Assembly (NCBI GenBank): GCA_905213905.1
Contig: CAJMKD010000002.1
Coordinates: 186,001-250,000 of the forward strand
Length of the DNA: 64,000 nt
Direction: 5' to 3'
DNA from: an uncultured Sutterella sp.
GTDB taxonomy: Bacteria; Pseudomonadota; Gammaproteobacteria; Burkholderiales; Burkholderiaceae_F
The notes under the pieces are model-generated. The model was not told the origin of the DNA. It made no database searches and saw only the letters and a list, made by a program, of their open reading frames with translations. Position numbers and translations under genes: made by a program. This document shows, in pieces, positions 1-9,249 of this stretch (its first letter is position 1; every line of letters starts with the position of its first letter).

Positions 1-501
1 AGCTGCGGCGATCGTATTGCTCTGGACGCCGGGACAGAAAATGCAGGAAGCCAAAATGGTTACGATGGCGAAAGCCCAGGCATAGGGTTTGCATTGCAAA
101 CCTTTTTCAATATAGAAAGCCGGACCGCCGCGATACTGATCTTCGATTTTTTCTTTATAGATCTGGCCGAGCGTCGATTCGACGAATGCGGAGGACGCAC
201 CTAGAAACGTCATAACCCACATCCAAAACAATGCACCGGGGCCGCCGTAGCAGATGGCCGTTGCCACACCGGCGATGGCGCCTGTGCCGACACGGCCGGC
301 AAGCGTCATGGTCAAGGCCTGAAAGCTCGAGAGACCGATTTCACCTTCTCTGCGCTGAAAGATCAGGCGCCACATTTCCGGCACCATGCGCAGCTGCACG
401 AAGCGGGACCGAATGGAAAAGAAAAGACCCGCGATTAAGCAAAGACCCACGAGCGGTGGCGCCCAAATAATGTCGTTGAGAGTATGAACGAGAGTTTCCA
501 T
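1..501 (-). CDS. Sodium/alanine symporter family (AGCS) protein, C-terminal part outside window
   Basis: This is the N-terminal 167 codons of an inner-membrane Na+/amino-acid (alanine or glycine) symporter; the gene runs off the left edge. The protein begins METLVHTLNDIIWAPPL, followed by a first hydrophobic segment. It carries typical AGCS signatures: a SSFQALTMTLAGRVGTGAIAG stretch, GGPGALFWMWV, and an FVESTLGQIYK segment. The ATG at 501 is preceded by an AGGAAAG ribosome-binding site. The substrate cannot be fixed from this part. It is separated from argH by a terminator, so it is transcribed on its own. Confidence 0.85.
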   Translation of the reverse strand, partial: METLVHTLNDIIWAPPLVGLCLIAGLFFSIRSRFVQLRMVPEMWRLIFQRREGEIGLSSFQALTMTLAGRVGTGAIAGVATAICYGGPGALFWMWVMTFLGASSAFVESTLGQIYKEKIEDQYRGGPAFYIEKGLQCKPYAWAFAIVTILASCIFCPGVQSNTIAAA

Positions 502-542
502 GACTTTCCTATGTGCGTTTTTGTTGTAATTGATGATGGCTC

Positions 543-583
543 GAAAAAAAGAAATGCCGCCCGGCAGCTACACCGGACGGCAT
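543..583 (-). terminator. Intrinsic terminator downstream of argH
   Basis: An 11-bp inverted repeat (554-564 with 573-583, one mismatch) is followed on the minus strand by TTTCTTTTTTT. It lies just past the argH stop, so it probably ends the argH transcript before the symporter gene. Confidence 0.8.
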
Positions 584-639
584 ATCCTTGTTGATCAAGC
601 GCGATCGGCGACCTGATCAGCTTACCTCACCTGAGGCTT

Positions 640-2073
640 TTATTTGTTGGCGGAACGCTCTGCAAAAATCTTTTCCCAGCGTTCAACCTGTTTACGCACT
701 TGTTCGGGCGCTGTTCCGCCGAGATGATTGCGGGCTTTCACGGAGCCTTCAAGACGAAGAACGTCGTAGACGTCATTTTCGATGACGGGTGAGAACTTCT
801 TAAGCGTTTCGAGCGGAAGCTCTTCAAGACCGCAGTTGCGCTCAGCTGCTTCGCGAACCGTCTGGCCGACGATGTCATGCGCCGTGCGGAAAGGAACGCC
901 GTGACGAACGAGGTAGTCGGCCAAATCCGTGGCGGTTGGGAAGCCCATTTGCGCAGCACGGTGCATGGTTTCAGCCTGCGGTTCGACGCCAGCCATCATG
1001 TCGCAGAACGCGCGAAGCGTGTCCTTCACGGTGTCGACAGCGTCAAAAACAGGTTCCTTGTCTTCCTGGAAGTCCTTGTTGTAGGCGAGCGGCGTACCCT
1101 TCATAAGGGTCAGCATGGCGATGAGGTCGCCGTAGACACGTCCGGATTTGCCGCGAGCCGTTTCAGGCACATCGGGGTTCTTCTTCTGCGGCATGATCGA
1201 CGAGCCCGTCGTGAAGCGATCCGGGAGCTTAATAAAGCCAAAGCGCTGGCTCATCCAAATCACGAGTTCTTCGGAGAGCCGAGAAATGTGCATCATGATG
1301 ATGGATGCAGCAGAGCAGAATTCAATCGCGAAATCACGATCGGAAACGGCATCGAGAGAATTCTGGGCAACAGCTTCAAAGCCAAGGAGCTGAGCGGAAT
1401 ATTCGCGATCGATCGGATAGGTGGTGCCGGCAAGCGCAGCTGCGCCCAAGGGGCTCGTATTCACACGGTGGCGCAGATCGAGAAAACGCTGACGATCGCG
1501 TTCAAGCATTTCCGTATAAGCCAGCATGTGATGACCGAACGTAACGGGCTGCGCAACCTGCATGTGCGTGAAGCCCGGCATGATGGTGTTCCAGTGCTTG
1601 TCGGCCTGTGCAACCAGCACTTCCTGAAGATGTTCGATGCGCTTCACGATTTCATCGATTTCACCGCGCAGATAAAGGCGAATGTCGGTAGCAACCTGGT
1701 CGTTTCGAGAGCGGCCGGTGTGAAGGCGCTTGCCTGCGTCGCCGATCAGCGCTGTCAGGCGGGCTTCAATATTGAGGTGTACGTCTTCAAGTTCCAGCTG
1801 CCACTCAAACGTCCCGGCAAGAATTTCCTCGCGAATCTGTGCCATGCCTCGACGGATGTCTTCGAGGTCTTTTTCAGTAATGACACCGATCTTGGTCAGC
1901 ATGGCGGCGTGCGCCAAAGAGCCTTCGATATCAACCAGCGCCATGCGCTTATCGAAGTCGACGCTTGCCGTGTAGCGAAGAACGAAAGCATCAACCGGTT
2001 CAGAGAAGCGACCTGACCAAGCTTTCTTCTTGGCATGCAGAGGATCGTTGGAGTTGTCTTGGGCTTGGCTCAT
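640..2073 (-). CDS. argH: Argininosuccinate lyase
   Basis: Cytoplasmic enzyme of arginine synthesis that splits argininosuccinate into arginine and fumarate. The 477-residue protein has the normal family length. It carries the fumarase/aspartase superfamily signature [12 protein letters not shown], which holds the catalytic serine loop, and the HTGRSRNDQ segment near residue 115 that is characteristic of ASL. The start at 2073 ([12 protein letters not shown]) gives a short tail before the conserved AWSGRF. argH stands alone: the neighbouring symporter gene lies beyond a terminator and the tRNA cluster is on the other strand. argF, another arginine gene, is 30 kb away, so the pathway genes are scattered. 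Confidence 0.96.
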   Translation of the reverse strand: MSQAQDNSNDPLHAKKKAWSGRFSEPVDAFVLRYTASVDFDKRMALVDIEGSLAHAAMLTKIGVITEKDLEDIRRGMAQIREEILAGTFEWQLELEDVHLNIEARLTALIGDAGKRLHTGRSRNDQVATDIRLYLRGEIDEIVKRIEHLQEVLVAQADKHWNTIMPGFTHMQVAQPVTFGHHMLAYTEMLERDRQRFLDLRHRVNTSPLGAAALAGTTYPIDREYSAQLLGFEAVAQNSLDAVSDRDFAIEFCSAASIIMMHISRLSEELVIWMSQRFGFIKLPDRFTTGSSIMPQKKNPDVPETARGKSGRVYGDLIAMLTLMKGTPLAYNKDFQEDKEPVFDAVDTVKDTLRAFCDMMAGVEPQAETMHRAAQMGFPTATDLADYLVRHGVPFRTAHDIVGQTVREAAERNCGLEELPLETLKKFSPVIENDVYDVLRLEGSVKARNHLGGTAPEQVRKQVERWEKIFAERSANK

Positions 2074-2168
2074 TTGCGCGCCTCGATGAGATGGATTGAA
2101 AGGACTGCTATTTTACTGAGATCAGCGCGTTTCGTTTGAAGAAAATGGGGCTTTCCGCGCATGAGGTC

Positions 2169-2197
2169 TTGCAAATACCAAAGTTCTCACATATAAT
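2169..2197 (+). promoter_or_regulatory. Sigma-70 promoter for the Pro-Arg-His tRNA cluster
   Basis: TTGCAA (2169-2174) and a perfect TATAAT (2192-2197) are separated by 17 bp. The predicted transcript starts a few bases before tRNA-Pro. Confidence 0.75.
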
Positions 2198-2207
2198 CCG
2201 CTTTCCT

Positions 2208-2284
2208 CGGGGTGTGGCGCAGTCTGGTAGCGCGCCTGCTTTGGGAGCAGGATGTCGGGAGTTCGAATCTCTTCACCCCGACCA
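2208..2284 (+). tRNA. tRNA-Pro (anticodon UGG)
   Basis: A 77-base cloverleaf with encoded CCA. The acceptor arms CGGGGTG and CACCCCG pair fully. The anticodon stem CCTGC/GCAGG encloses the loop TTTGGGA, giving anticodon TGG. It is the first gene of a three-tRNA cluster. Confidence 0.95.
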
Positions 2285-2310
2285 GGCGCCCTGCAGAATC
2301 AGTTTTCGAA

Positions 2311-2387
2311 CTGCCCGTAGCTCAGTTGGATAGAGCATCTGCCTTCTAAGCAGGTGGTCGCGGGTTCGATTCCTGCCGGGCAGGCCA
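2311..2387 (+). tRNA. tRNA-Arg (anticodon UCU)
   Basis: A 77-base cloverleaf with encoded CCA. The acceptor arms CTGCCCG and CGGGCAG pair. The anticodon loop CTTCTAA gives TCT, which reads AGA/AGG. It lies 26 bases after tRNA-Pro in the same cluster. Confidence 0.95.
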
Positions 2388-2396
2388 TGTTTTCAT

Positions 2397-2473
2397 GGTG
2401 GGAATAGCTCAGTTGGTAGAGTCCCGGATTGTGATTCCGGTTGTCGTGGGTTCGAGTCCCATTTCCCACCCCA
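2397..2473 (+). tRNA. tRNA-His (anticodon GUG)
   Basis: The acceptor arms GTGGGAA and TTCCCAC pair. The loop TTGTGAT gives anticodon GTG. The extra 5' G (G-1, position 2397) opposite C73 that is diagnostic of tRNA-His is encoded, and so is the CCA. It is the last gene of the cluster. Confidence 0.95.
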
Positions 2474-2478
2474 CACAC

Positions 2479-2515
2479 AAAAGCCCGCATCGGAATTTTT
2501 TCGATGCGGGCTTTT
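2479..2515 (+). terminator. Intrinsic terminator of the tRNA cluster
   Basis: A near-perfect stem (AAGCCCGCATCG with CGATGCGGGCTT) flanked by A and T runs follows tRNA-His by six bases. The A/T symmetry means it could also work on the minus strand, ending transcripts of the small gene at 2568. Confidence 0.85.
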
Positions 2516-2567
2516 CTTCAATCGGTGCGTTCTTTTTCTTTATGCACTGAGGCTGTTCTTCCTCAGA

Positions 2568-2870
2568 TCAGCACTTCGCGTAAAACTTCATGAATTCCTT
2601 GAGGGCGGGTTCAATCGCTTCTGCTGTCGTTTCTTCATACGGTTCAGCACTTTCTGCGGGAGCCAGCATGTCGGGAACCGTAAAGAAGCGAAGTTTATGG
2701 ACAACGCCGGAAGTGCTGCTGCCGCCCGTCTGCATGGCGAGCAGCTTGATTTCATTATTGTTGTTGAGACCGCAGGCGTAAGGCGAAACGATGCGTTCGT
2801 AGCCGTGATAGCTGAAATCGATGGATTTGTGTTCTTCGATTGCTTTCACAATCAGGTCAACGGTAGTCAT
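2568..2870 (-). CDS. Small WYL-like hypothetical protein
   Basis: A 100-residue protein with no certain function. Residues 10-60 (an alpha helix, then IDFSYHGYERIVSPYACGL, then LLAMQTGGSSTSGVVHKLR) resemble the beta-barrel core of WYL domains, which bind small ligands or nucleic acid in regulators. No helix-turn-helix is present, so it would be a free-standing ligand-binding module rather than a repressor. The ATG at 2870 has a strong ribosome-binding site (GGAGAAG). It has no clear operon partner: tRNAs lie on one side and an AT-rich kinase-like gene on the other. The WYL link is from pattern resemblance only. Confidence 0.7.
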   Translation of the reverse strand: MTTVDLIVKAIEEHKSIDFSYHGYERIVSPYACGLNNNNEIKLLAMQTGGSSTSGVVHKLRFFTVPDMLAPAESAEPYEETTAEAIEPALKEFMKFYAKC

Positions 2871-3033
2871 TTTTCTTCTCCTTGATGCAGCTTTTTATCG
2901 GTGGTGTTTGGTCAGCCGAGGATGTTCTCATCGTTCAGCCTAGCGAGGCTCTCAAGCTTCGTACTTTCAATTTTTGCACATTTGATTCTTGAAATCCATT
3001 ATTTTGTATCCCGAAATCCAAGCTTGATGCTGC

Positions 3034-3882
3034 TTAAATTTGGAGTCGGGCATAAGCGCTACTGCTTATTTTTTCTAATGGTTTTGTGAGTATTTTTGTG
3101 AGTTCTTTGAGTAATTCAGAGTTCTGACAAATATTTTTATTGTTTGAGATAATAGTCTTTGCTGTCCTTAAAAACATTGAATATTCTTTAATTCGATATT
3201 TGATAGGAGTCTCTTGTTTAAATAACAGACAAGAATCCAAATCCCAAAATCCTATATTGCCGTTTGAAACATATAAATTAGAGGGAACCAAATCCTCATG
3301 CCCTATCCCAGCGCTGTGTAATTGTTCTATTGATTCTGAAATTTGCAAAAATAATTCAAATAATAATTTTTCTTGAGTGATTGAGGCTAAAACATTGTTT
3401 AAGCCATTCAAATTGGATTCAGCTTCTGTTAATAAGTAACTGGCCATAAGCCTGCCAAATTGACGATATTCTCCGGCTGCAAAAACCTGTGGTGTCAATA
3501 TGCTGGCATTGGTTAATTTTTGAGCAACTGCAGCAGCCCAATAACTTCTTGGCGGCAAAAAATAATATTTTATTTGCTTATACCAAATAGATTTGGATAG
3601 CCAAGCCGCTTTTCCAAAATATTTTTTATTTTTATATAAAAATATAGATGCACGTGTATTCGATTGCTTCGTAAAAGATCCTGATTCTATGAATTTATCT
3701 ATATTTGTTAATATGTAAGATATGTCTTGTTTATTTTCTTTGTCTAAAATATAGAAAAAATTATTTTTAAATTTTAAATAATCGATGTCTTTTGAATTTA
3801 TTATCCATTCTTGAATAGTGCTTCCATTCTTAAGATAAACGGGAATAGGTACTCTAGCTTCCTTAGTGTTGATGAAAAACAA
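3034..3882 (-). CDS. AT-rich LPS-kinase-like (Kdo/WaaP-type) protein
   Basis: A 282-residue protein whose C-terminal half has a small-kinase pattern: HEDLVPSNLYV near residue 197 matches the catalytic HxDLxxxN loop, and IGFWDLDSC about 15 residues later supplies the metal-binding aspartate. This is the arrangement of WaaP/RfaP and Kdo kinases, which phosphorylate LPS core sugars on the inner face of the inner membrane. The N-terminal 90 residues do not look like a standard kinase lobe. The gene is far richer in A+T than its neighbours and uses many AAA, AAT and TTT codons, which suggests horizontal transfer. No other LPS gene is adjacent. The kinase fold is likely; the substrate is inferred. 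Confidence 0.7.
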   Translation of the reverse strand: MFFINTKEARVPIPVYLKNGSTIQEWIINSKDIDYLKFKNNFFYILDKENKQDISYILTNIDKFIESGSFTKQSNTRASIFLYKNKKYFGKAAWLSKSIWYKQIKYYFLPPRSYWAAAVAQKLTNASILTPQVFAAGEYRQFGRLMASYLLTEAESNLNGLNNVLASITQEKLLFELFLQISESIEQLHSAGIGHEDLVPSNLYVSNGNIGFWDLDSCLLFKQETPIKYRIKEYSMFLRTAKTIISNNKNICQNSELLKELTKILTKPLEKISSSAYARLQI

Positions 3883-4010
3883 AGTCAGCTCCCTAGAATT
3901 CTTTAATTGTTCTGAAGAACACTTCTTTAAAGTGGCGTCAAATTTCTGTGAAATTTAGATGAAAATTAAAAAAAATGCCAGGATGCGTTCGAAATCGAAA
4001 GGAAAGATGT

Positions 4011-4046
4011 AAAAAATACCCCTCAGACGCTAAGCGCCGAGGGGTA
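4011..4046 (-). terminator. Intrinsic terminator downstream of valS
   Basis: TACCCCTC (4017-4024) pairs with GAGGGGTA (4039-4046) and is followed on the minus strand by a T6 run. It ends the holC-hypothetical-valS transcript. Confidence 0.85.
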
Positions 4047-4077
4047 TGTCTTCACCAGAATGGGGGTGTAGGCGAAA

Positions 4078-6915
4078 TCAGGCTTTGGGTAGTTTGTCCA
4101 ACTGTTCGCTCACCTTCACGAGAAGCACTTTGAAGTTTTCAAGCCGCTTGCGTTCAGCCGCGACCACAGCTTCAGGCGCCTTAGAGACGAAGCGCTCATT
4201 GGCGAGTTTCCCTTCGCATTTCTTGACTTCACCTTCGAGGCGAGCGACTTCCTTTGAAAGACGTTCACGCTCAGCTGCAACGTCGATTTCTACTTTGAGC
4301 ATCAGCTTGTAGTTTCCGACGATGGCAACGGGTGCCACAGTGCTCTGATCGGAAGCATCCAGATCATCAACGTGCTCAACCGACTGCAGACGTGCAAGCG
4401 TCTGAAGGTACGGCGCGATTTCCGCACAAGCTTCAGCCGGACCAGCCATCAGGAGCGGTACCTTCTGAGAGGGCGAAAGTTTCATTTCGCTGCGAAGGTT
4501 GCGCACAGAATCAATGATGGCTTTGACTGCCTTCATCTGTTCACAGGCTTTTTCGTCGACACGATCGGCTTCATAAACCGGGTAGGCCTGAATCATCACG
4601 GACGTTTCTTCGTCTTCCGCACGAACGCCGGCAACAACGGAGACTTTCTGCCAAAGCTCTTCGGTGATGAACGGGATGATCGGATGCGCAAGACGGAGCA
4701 CTGTTTCAAGAACGGTCACGAGCGTATGACGCGTCGCACGACTCTGCGCTTCGTCGCCTTTCAGCTGTACTTTGGCGAGCTCCAGATACCAGTCGCAGTA
4801 TTCATTCCAGACAAACGAATAAATGGCGTTGGCGGCGTTGTCAAGACGGTAGTCCGCATAAGCCTGAATGACGGCGCTGATGGTTTTTTCGAGTTCGCTC
4901 ACGATCCAGCGGTCAGCGAACGAGAACTGCATCGGTTCGCATGCCGTGGCGCCGACGCCGCAGTCCTTGCCTTCCACATTCATGAGCACGAAACGAGAGG
5001 CGTTCCAGAGCTTCGTGCAGAAATTGCGGTAGCCTTCGGTGCGCTTGAGGTCGAAATTGACGTTTCTGCCGAGCGTTGCGTAAGCGGCCATCGTGAAGCG
5101 AAGCGCATCGGCGCCATGTGCGGCGATGCCGTTCGGATAGTTCTTGCGGAGCTTCTTTTCGACAGCTGGCGCTTTTTCCGGCTGACGAAGGCCCTTCGTG
5201 TTCTTCACGATGAGGGATTCGAGATCAATGCCTTGGATGATGTCGAGCGGATCGAGCGTATTGCCTTCACTCTTCGACATTTTCTTGCCTTCAGCGTCGC
5301 GCACGAGGCCATGAATGTAGACATTCTTGAAGGGCACGCGGCCGGTGAAGTGACGAGTCATCATCACCATGCGGGCCACCCAGAAGAAGAGGATGTCGTA
5401 ACCCGTGACGAGCACTGTGCTCGGCAAATAGAGGTCGTAGGCGATCTTCTCTTCGCCTTCGGGCTTCGGCCAGCCAATGGTCGAGAATGGAACAAGGGCG
5501 GAGGAGAACCACGTATCCAGCACGTCCTCGTCTCGGCGAAGCGCAACGCCTTCGCCGGCTTGCTTCTGTGCTTCTTCTTCCGTGCGGGCGACATAAACGT
5601 TGCCCTTCTCGTCATACCAAGCGGGGATCTGATGGCCCCACCAGAGCTGACGGGAGAGGCACCAGTCCTGAATGTTTTCAAGCCACTGGCGATACACGCC
5701 ACGCCATTCGGCAGGGAAAATGTTTACGTCGCCCGACTCAACGGCTTCAAGTCCTTCCTGAGCCAGCGACTTGCCGGGGTGAACAGCGGTTTCAGGGGCA
5801 GGCTTGCTCATTGCGAGGTACCACTGCTCGGAGAGCATCGGCTCGACGATTTCTCCCGTGCGAGCCACTCGCGGCACCATATGCTTGATGGGCTTGATGC
5901 CGACGAGAAGGCCGGCAGCCTTCAGATCTTCAACCGCTGCCTTTCGGCATTCGTAGCGATCCATGCCGCGATACTTTTCGGGCACGTTCTCGTTCATATG
6001 CGCCGTCTTCGTCAGAACGTTGAGCAACGGCAGATTGTGGCGGCGGCCGACTTCAAAGTCGTTGAAGTCGTGCGCAGGCGTGATCTTCACGCAGCCGGAA
6101 CCAAATTCTCGGTCGACGTATTCGTCGGCAATGACGGGAATTTCGCGATCGGTGAGCGGGAGCTTGAGCATTTTCCCAACGAGCGACTGGAAGCGCTCGT
6201 CTTCCGGATGCACAGCCACGGCCTGGTCGCCGAAAAGCGTTTCAGGGCGCGTCGTCGCCACGACAACACCTTCGGAGCCGTCAGCGCCGGGATATCGGAT
6301 TTCCCAAAGGTAGCCGTCGGCTTCCTCGCTTTCAACTTCCAGATCCGAAACGGCGCTCTGCAGCTTCGGATCCCAATTGACAAGCCGATTGCCGCGGTAG
6401 ATGAGCCCCTGCTCATAAAGCGTGACGAAGCATTCGATAACGACCTTGGAGAGCTGGTCGTTCATCGTAAAGTAAAGACGATCCCAGTCGACGCTGTCGC
6501 CCATGCGGCGCATCTGCTGGAGAATTGTGCCGCCAGAGTACTTCTGCCACTCCCAGATCTTTTCGTTAAAGGCTTCGCGGCCGATGTCTCGGCGGTCAAT
6601 GCCCTGGGATTCGAGCTTGCGTTCAACCACGATCTGCGTCGCGATGCCTGCATGGTCCGTGCCGGGGAGCCACATCGTGTTGTAGCCCGCCATGCGGTGG
6701 TAGCGCGTGAGCGTATCCATCACCGTCTGATTGAAGGCGTGGCCCATGTGCAGGATGCCCGTGATGTTGGGCGGCGGCAGCTGGATGGAAAAGCTCGGTT
6801 TCTTGGGATCGAGCCCGGCGCGGAAATAGCCGCGCTTTTCCCAGGTTGGGTACCAGCGGGCTTCGATCTTAGCCGGTTCAAAGCTTTTGGCAAGTTCGGT
6901 CTTGTTGTCCGTCAT
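4078..6915 (-). CDS. valS: Valyl-tRNA synthetase
   Basis: A 945-residue class Ia aminoacyl-tRNA synthetase that charges tRNA-Val and edits mischarged threonine. The HIGH motif appears as [15 protein letters not shown] near residue 50 and the KMSKS loop as KMSKSEGN. The connective-peptide editing domain lies between them, and the C-terminal helical domain ends in a Val-RS coiled coil rich in E, K and R (about residues 875-945). Length matches the family. It is the last gene of a minus-strand group with holC, an arrangement shared with many proteobacteria. The start at 6915 lies just beside a hairpin in its leader (see 6919-6965). Confidence 0.97.
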   Translation of the reverse strand: MTDNKTELAKSFEPAKIEARWYPTWEKRGYFRAGLDPKKPSFSIQLPPPNITGILHMGHAFNQTVMDTLTRYHRMAGYNTMWLPGTDHAGIATQIVVERKLESQGIDRRDIGREAFNEKIWEWQKYSGGTILQQMRRMGDSVDWDRLYFTMNDQLSKVVIECFVTLYEQGLIYRGNRLVNWDPKLQSAVSDLEVESEEADGYLWEIRYPGADGSEGVVVATTRPETLFGDQAVAVHPEDERFQSLVGKMLKLPLTDREIPVIADEYVDREFGSGCVKITPAHDFNDFEVGRRHNLPLLNVLTKTAHMNENVPEKYRGMDRYECRKAAVEDLKAAGLLVGIKPIKHMVPRVARTGEIVEPMLSEQWYLAMSKPAPETAVHPGKSLAQEGLEAVESGDVNIFPAEWRGVYRQWLENIQDWCLSRQLWWGHQIPAWYDEKGNVYVARTEEEAQKQAGEGVALRRDEDVLDTWFSSALVPFSTIGWPKPEGEEKIAYDLYLPSTVLVTGYDILFFWVARMVMMTRHFTGRVPFKNVYIHGLVRDAEGKKMSKSEGNTLDPLDIIQGIDLESLIVKNTKGLRQPEKAPAVEKKLRKNYPNGIAAHGADALRFTMAAYATLGRNVNFDLKRTEGYRNFCTKLWNASRFVLMNVEGKDCGVGATACEPMQFSFADRWIVSELEKTISAVIQAYADYRLDNAANAIYSFVWNEYCDWYLELAKVQLKGDEAQSRATRHTLVTVLETVLRLAHPIIPFITEELWQKVSVVAGVRAEDEETSVMIQAYPVYEADRVDEKACEQMKAVKAIIDSVRNLRSEMKLSPSQKVPLLMAGPAEACAEIAPYLQTLARLQSVEHVDDLDASDQSTVAPVAIVGNYKLMLKVEIDVAAERERLSKEVARLEGEVKKCEGKLANERFVSKAPEAVVAAERKRLENFKVLLVKVSEQLDKLPKA

Positions 6916-6918
6916 CTT

Positions 6919-6965
6919 GAGGTCTCAAAAGTAGAGCGGCGTAAGTCCGCAGCAACAGAGACCTC
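6919..6965 (-). promoter_or_regulatory. Stem-loop immediately upstream of the valS start
   Basis: A perfect 8-bp inverted repeat (GAGGTCTC at 6919-6926 with GAGACCTC at 6958-6965) encloses an inner GCGG/CCGC pair. In valS mRNA the 3' arm lies only a few bases before the ATG and covers the place where a ribosome-binding site should be. A role in translation control is inferred; no terminator-like T run follows. Confidence 0.4.
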
Positions 6966-7079
6966 ATCGAGGTCGCCGCTCGCACGGTTCCTACGCAAAA
7001 AAAAGTGAATCTATTTTCTCACGTTCCTTCTCAGTCGAGATCAGGCACTCGCTGTAGGAAGGTCATTTGAATCGAGAAA

Positions 7080-7505
7080 TCAGTGCTTCAAAAGCTTTGA
7101 GAAATCGACTTTCTCGAGTTCCTGAAGAACGGTTTGCGCCACAATGCCGCCGAGGGCGCGTTCAACATCGCTTTTGACGCGTGTTGCTGCATTGGCGATC
7201 GCCATATCCAGTGCATCTCGAAGTGCGCTGCGAAGCGCTTCTTCGATTCTTGGCGACAAATACGCAGCAATGGCTGCGCGGTCTGCGTCGGAAAGTGTTG
7301 CAATGGGCGAAGCTTTCGGGACGGGCTGCGGATCTGCGGCCGGGACAGCAGCTTCGGTTACGGAATCAGGCCGAGCGCTCGACGGAGCAGTGCCGAGCAT
7401 CGGTTCCTTTTGATCGACAGCAAGGTCACGGACCTCGCGCCAAGTCAGCTTGACGCGGTTTTGAAGCGTACGCGCAGAGTCGATGACGGGTTCTTGGCGT
7501 TCCAT
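7080..7505 (-). CDS. Hypothetical protein between holC and valS
   Basis: A 141-residue protein of unknown function. It has a charged N-terminus, an Ala/Pro-rich linker (about residues 42-75), and a C-terminal helical part with a repeated pattern (IEEALRSALRDALDMAIANAATRVKSDVERAL). The ATG at 7505 has a GGGA element about 9 bases upstream; an in-frame TTG at 7520 is a less likely start. It sits 29 bases after the holC stop and upstream of valS, so co-transcription is likely. A small protein in this slot is common in Burkholderiales (recalled, not checked). Confidence 0.7.
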   Translation of the reverse strand: MERQEPVIDSARTLQNRVKLTWREVRDLAVDQKEPMLGTAPSSARPDSVTEAAVPAADPQPVPKASPIATLSDADRAAIAAYLSPRIEEALRSALRDALDMAIANAATRVKSDVERALGGIVAQTVLQELEKVDFSKLLKH

Positions 7506-7534
7506 TGAAAAGCGTCCCAAAAGAAAGGAATTGA

Positions 7535-7963
7535 TTATTGGCGACGATCGTAGGCAGCAAGCTCTACGCCTGCGGCACGGTATGCACGATACCGATCGCG
7601 TGACAGCTTAAGTTCCTCGGGTTGCGTGCTGACGACATCAATAATGCGGTTGAATCGTTCAAAGTCCGTTTGCCACGTTGGCGGCAAATGATCGTCAAGA
7701 AGCAGAAGCACATCGCCGCGCAGGCTGGAGAGGTCCGAGGAAATCAGAATCGGCGTTTCAGCTGCGAGCGGCGAGCTGCTTGATACGTGCGGCAGAAAGG
7801 CGAGATCATTGAATCGCCAGAGGAGGGAATCCAGATCCCGCAGTCGCTTTTCGTCCGAGCTCCAAAGCGCGAGCGTCAGCCCGCGGCGCAAGATTGTTCT
7901 CGCGACGAGACAGGCATAGCGCAGGCGGTCGGGGACGTTGAAGTGGAAGTCGATTTTCTGCAT
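7535..7963 (-). CDS. holC: DNA polymerase III subunit chi
   Basis: A 142-residue clamp-loader accessory subunit that binds psi and single-strand binding protein in the replisome. It starts MQKIDFHFNVPDRL and shows the family's core features: a WSSDEKRLRDLDSLLWRF segment, the FLPH motif, a central PILISSD strand, and the C-terminal RYRAYRAAGVELAAY stretch near the end. Length is close to E. coli HolC (147). The reading frame is open further upstream (to 8023), but homology begins at 7963. Its position ahead of valS matches the common holC-valS pairing; pepA, the usual first gene, is absent here. Confidence 0.9.
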   Translation of the reverse strand: MQKIDFHFNVPDRLRYACLVARTILRRGLTLALWSSDEKRLRDLDSLLWRFNDLAFLPHVSSSSPLAAETPILISSDLSSLRGDVLLLLDDHLPPTWQTDFERFNRIIDVVSTQPEELKLSRDRYRAYRAAGVELAAYDRRQ

Positions 7964-8101
7964 GGCGTCATTATGGCGCATGTATCGAAGAGAAAGACTT
8001 CGGGCGCACCTCTTCAGGGTCAAGCGAACATAATCTTAAGATCGAAGATAATCCTATTAGATGATGTGATAGCGTAAATGCGGTATTTGTGGATGTAGGC
8101 C

Positions 8102-8130
8102 TTGCCAAAAATATAAAACTCATGCAAAAT
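8102..8130 (+). promoter_or_regulatory. Probable promoter of tRNA-Ala
   Basis: TTGCCA (8102-8107), a 17-bp spacer and CAAAAT (8125-8130) place the start site about seven bases before the tRNA. Confidence 0.55.
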
Positions 8131-8143
8131 TCATCACCTGCAC

Positions 8144-8219
8144 GGGGGGGTAGCTCAGCTGGGAGAGCGCTGCGTTCGCAATGCAGAGGTCGGGAGTTCG
8201 ATCCTCCTCCTCTCCACCA
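8144..8219 (+). tRNA. tRNA-Ala (anticodon CGC)
   Basis: A 76-base cloverleaf with encoded CCA. The acceptor GGGGGGG pairs with CCTCTCC through G-U wobbles. The anticodon stem CTGCG/TGCAG encloses loop TTCGCAA, giving CGC, which reads GCG. It is a single-gene unit closed by its own terminator. Confidence 0.93.
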
Positions 8220-8229
8220 CAGAATACCG

Positions 8230-8258
8230 AAAGGGGCGTCTGCGACGCCCCTTTTTAT
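8230..8258 (+). terminator. Intrinsic terminator of tRNA-Ala
   Basis: AAGGGGCGTC/GACGCCCCTT forms a tight hairpin followed by TTTTATTTT. Confidence 0.9.
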
Positions 8259-8263
8259 TTTGC

Positions 8264-8650
8264 TTGAAAGCTTTTAAAGCCTTGGTTTACAGGCGAAGAC
8301 AAGCAAGCCATTGGCCGGTAAAGTACAGAGAACTCCAAGTAAGAACGGGTTCTATTGGTAGAACTGATGGTATAACAGCTCGGAGTTTGCTGAGCCGAGA
8401 CTGTAAACTTGTTATACCATTAAAAATGTCAAGTATTTCAATAGGTTAATGTTATATAGTTCTAAGAATGTCCGTTCTGGATTGCCAAGCGAGTTGTGTA
8501 ATGCAGCAAGGTATTTGGAAAAGATCGCTGTACAATCCTTTCCCATTTTGGTGCTCTTCAGAAATCCTTGTCATAAGGTAGGTTTGTCAGCCGTGAGTTC
8601 TTTTGTTTGAACTCGGAAGAGCGTCACTTATATTTAATCGAGGCGTGAAA
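8264..8650 (+). other. Intergenic region with a 10-bp perfect inverted repeat
   Basis: About 390 bases with no credible gene. It holds ATGGTATAAC (8367-8376) and its exact reverse complement GTTATACCAT (8411-8420), enclosing a smaller CTCGG/CCGAG hairpin. No T run follows, so it is not an obvious terminator. It could be an operator or a 5' leader structure for greB, or the remnant of a small repeat. Confidence 0.4.
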
Positions 8651-9208
8651 ATGGCCGAAAACGATGATGACGAAGTGAAGCTCCCGGGGTTGCCGCCCAA
8701 TACGAAGAACTACATGACGCCGGCCTGCTATCGGCGTTTGCTCGACGAGCGTGAACATCTCGTCAATGTAGAACGACCTGATGTCGTTAACGTGGTGTCC
8801 TGGGCTGCAAGCAACGGCGACCGTAGCGAAAACGGTGACTATCTTTACGGCAAACGCCGCTTGAGAGAAATCGATCGTCGCATTCGCTTCTTGAATAAGC
8901 GCATTGAATCTGCTGAAGTGGTTGATCCTGAGGCGCACCCTGAAACAGATCAGGTCTTTTTCGGGGCGACGGTTCTTTACGTCAATCAAAGGGGCGAGGA
9001 ACGCAAGATTCGCATCGTCGGCATTGACGAGGCGGATGCGTCGCACGGCGACGTCAGCTGGATCAGTCCGATTGCCCGCGTATTGCTGAAGCATCACGAA
9101 GGTGATGAAGTGAAGCTGCCGACGCCGGCCACAAGCACGCATCCCGCTGGGGTCGACACAATCGAAATCTTGGAAGTTACTTACACGAACGAACAGCCGA
9201 TTCCGTGA
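8651..9208 (+). CDS. greB: Transcription elongation factor GreB
   Basis: A 185-residue factor that enters the secondary channel of RNA polymerase and stimulates transcript cleavage, rescuing backtracked complexes. It shows the N-terminal coiled coil with the ERPDVVNVVSWAASNGDRSENGDY segment (about residues 43-66; the acidic tip is DRSENGDY) and the C-terminal FKBP-like domain (FFGATVLYVNQRGEERKIRIVG, then SWISPIARVLLKHHEGDEV). It is longer than GreA because of an acidic N-terminal tail and a C-terminal extension, as expected for GreB. The ATG at 8651 follows a GAGG site; the frame is open further upstream but without family similarity. Confidence 0.93.
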   Translation: MAENDDDEVKLPGLPPNTKNYMTPACYRRLLDEREHLVNVERPDVVNVVSWAASNGDRSENGDYLYGKRRLREIDRRIRFLNKRIESAEVVDPEAHPETDQVFFGATVLYVNQRGEERKIRIVGIDEADASHGDVSWISPIARVLLKHHEGDEVKLPTPATSTHPAGVDTIEILEVTYTNEQPIP

Positions 9209-9249
9209 GGCGTGATGCCGGGGCGATTCGGAATCGCTTCGCGGTATAG

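Noticed and set aside
4372..7008. An 878-codon open frame opposite valS
   Set aside because: It is the antisense of valS; its long length follows from high GC and codon bias of the real gene, and the translated product has no known motif.
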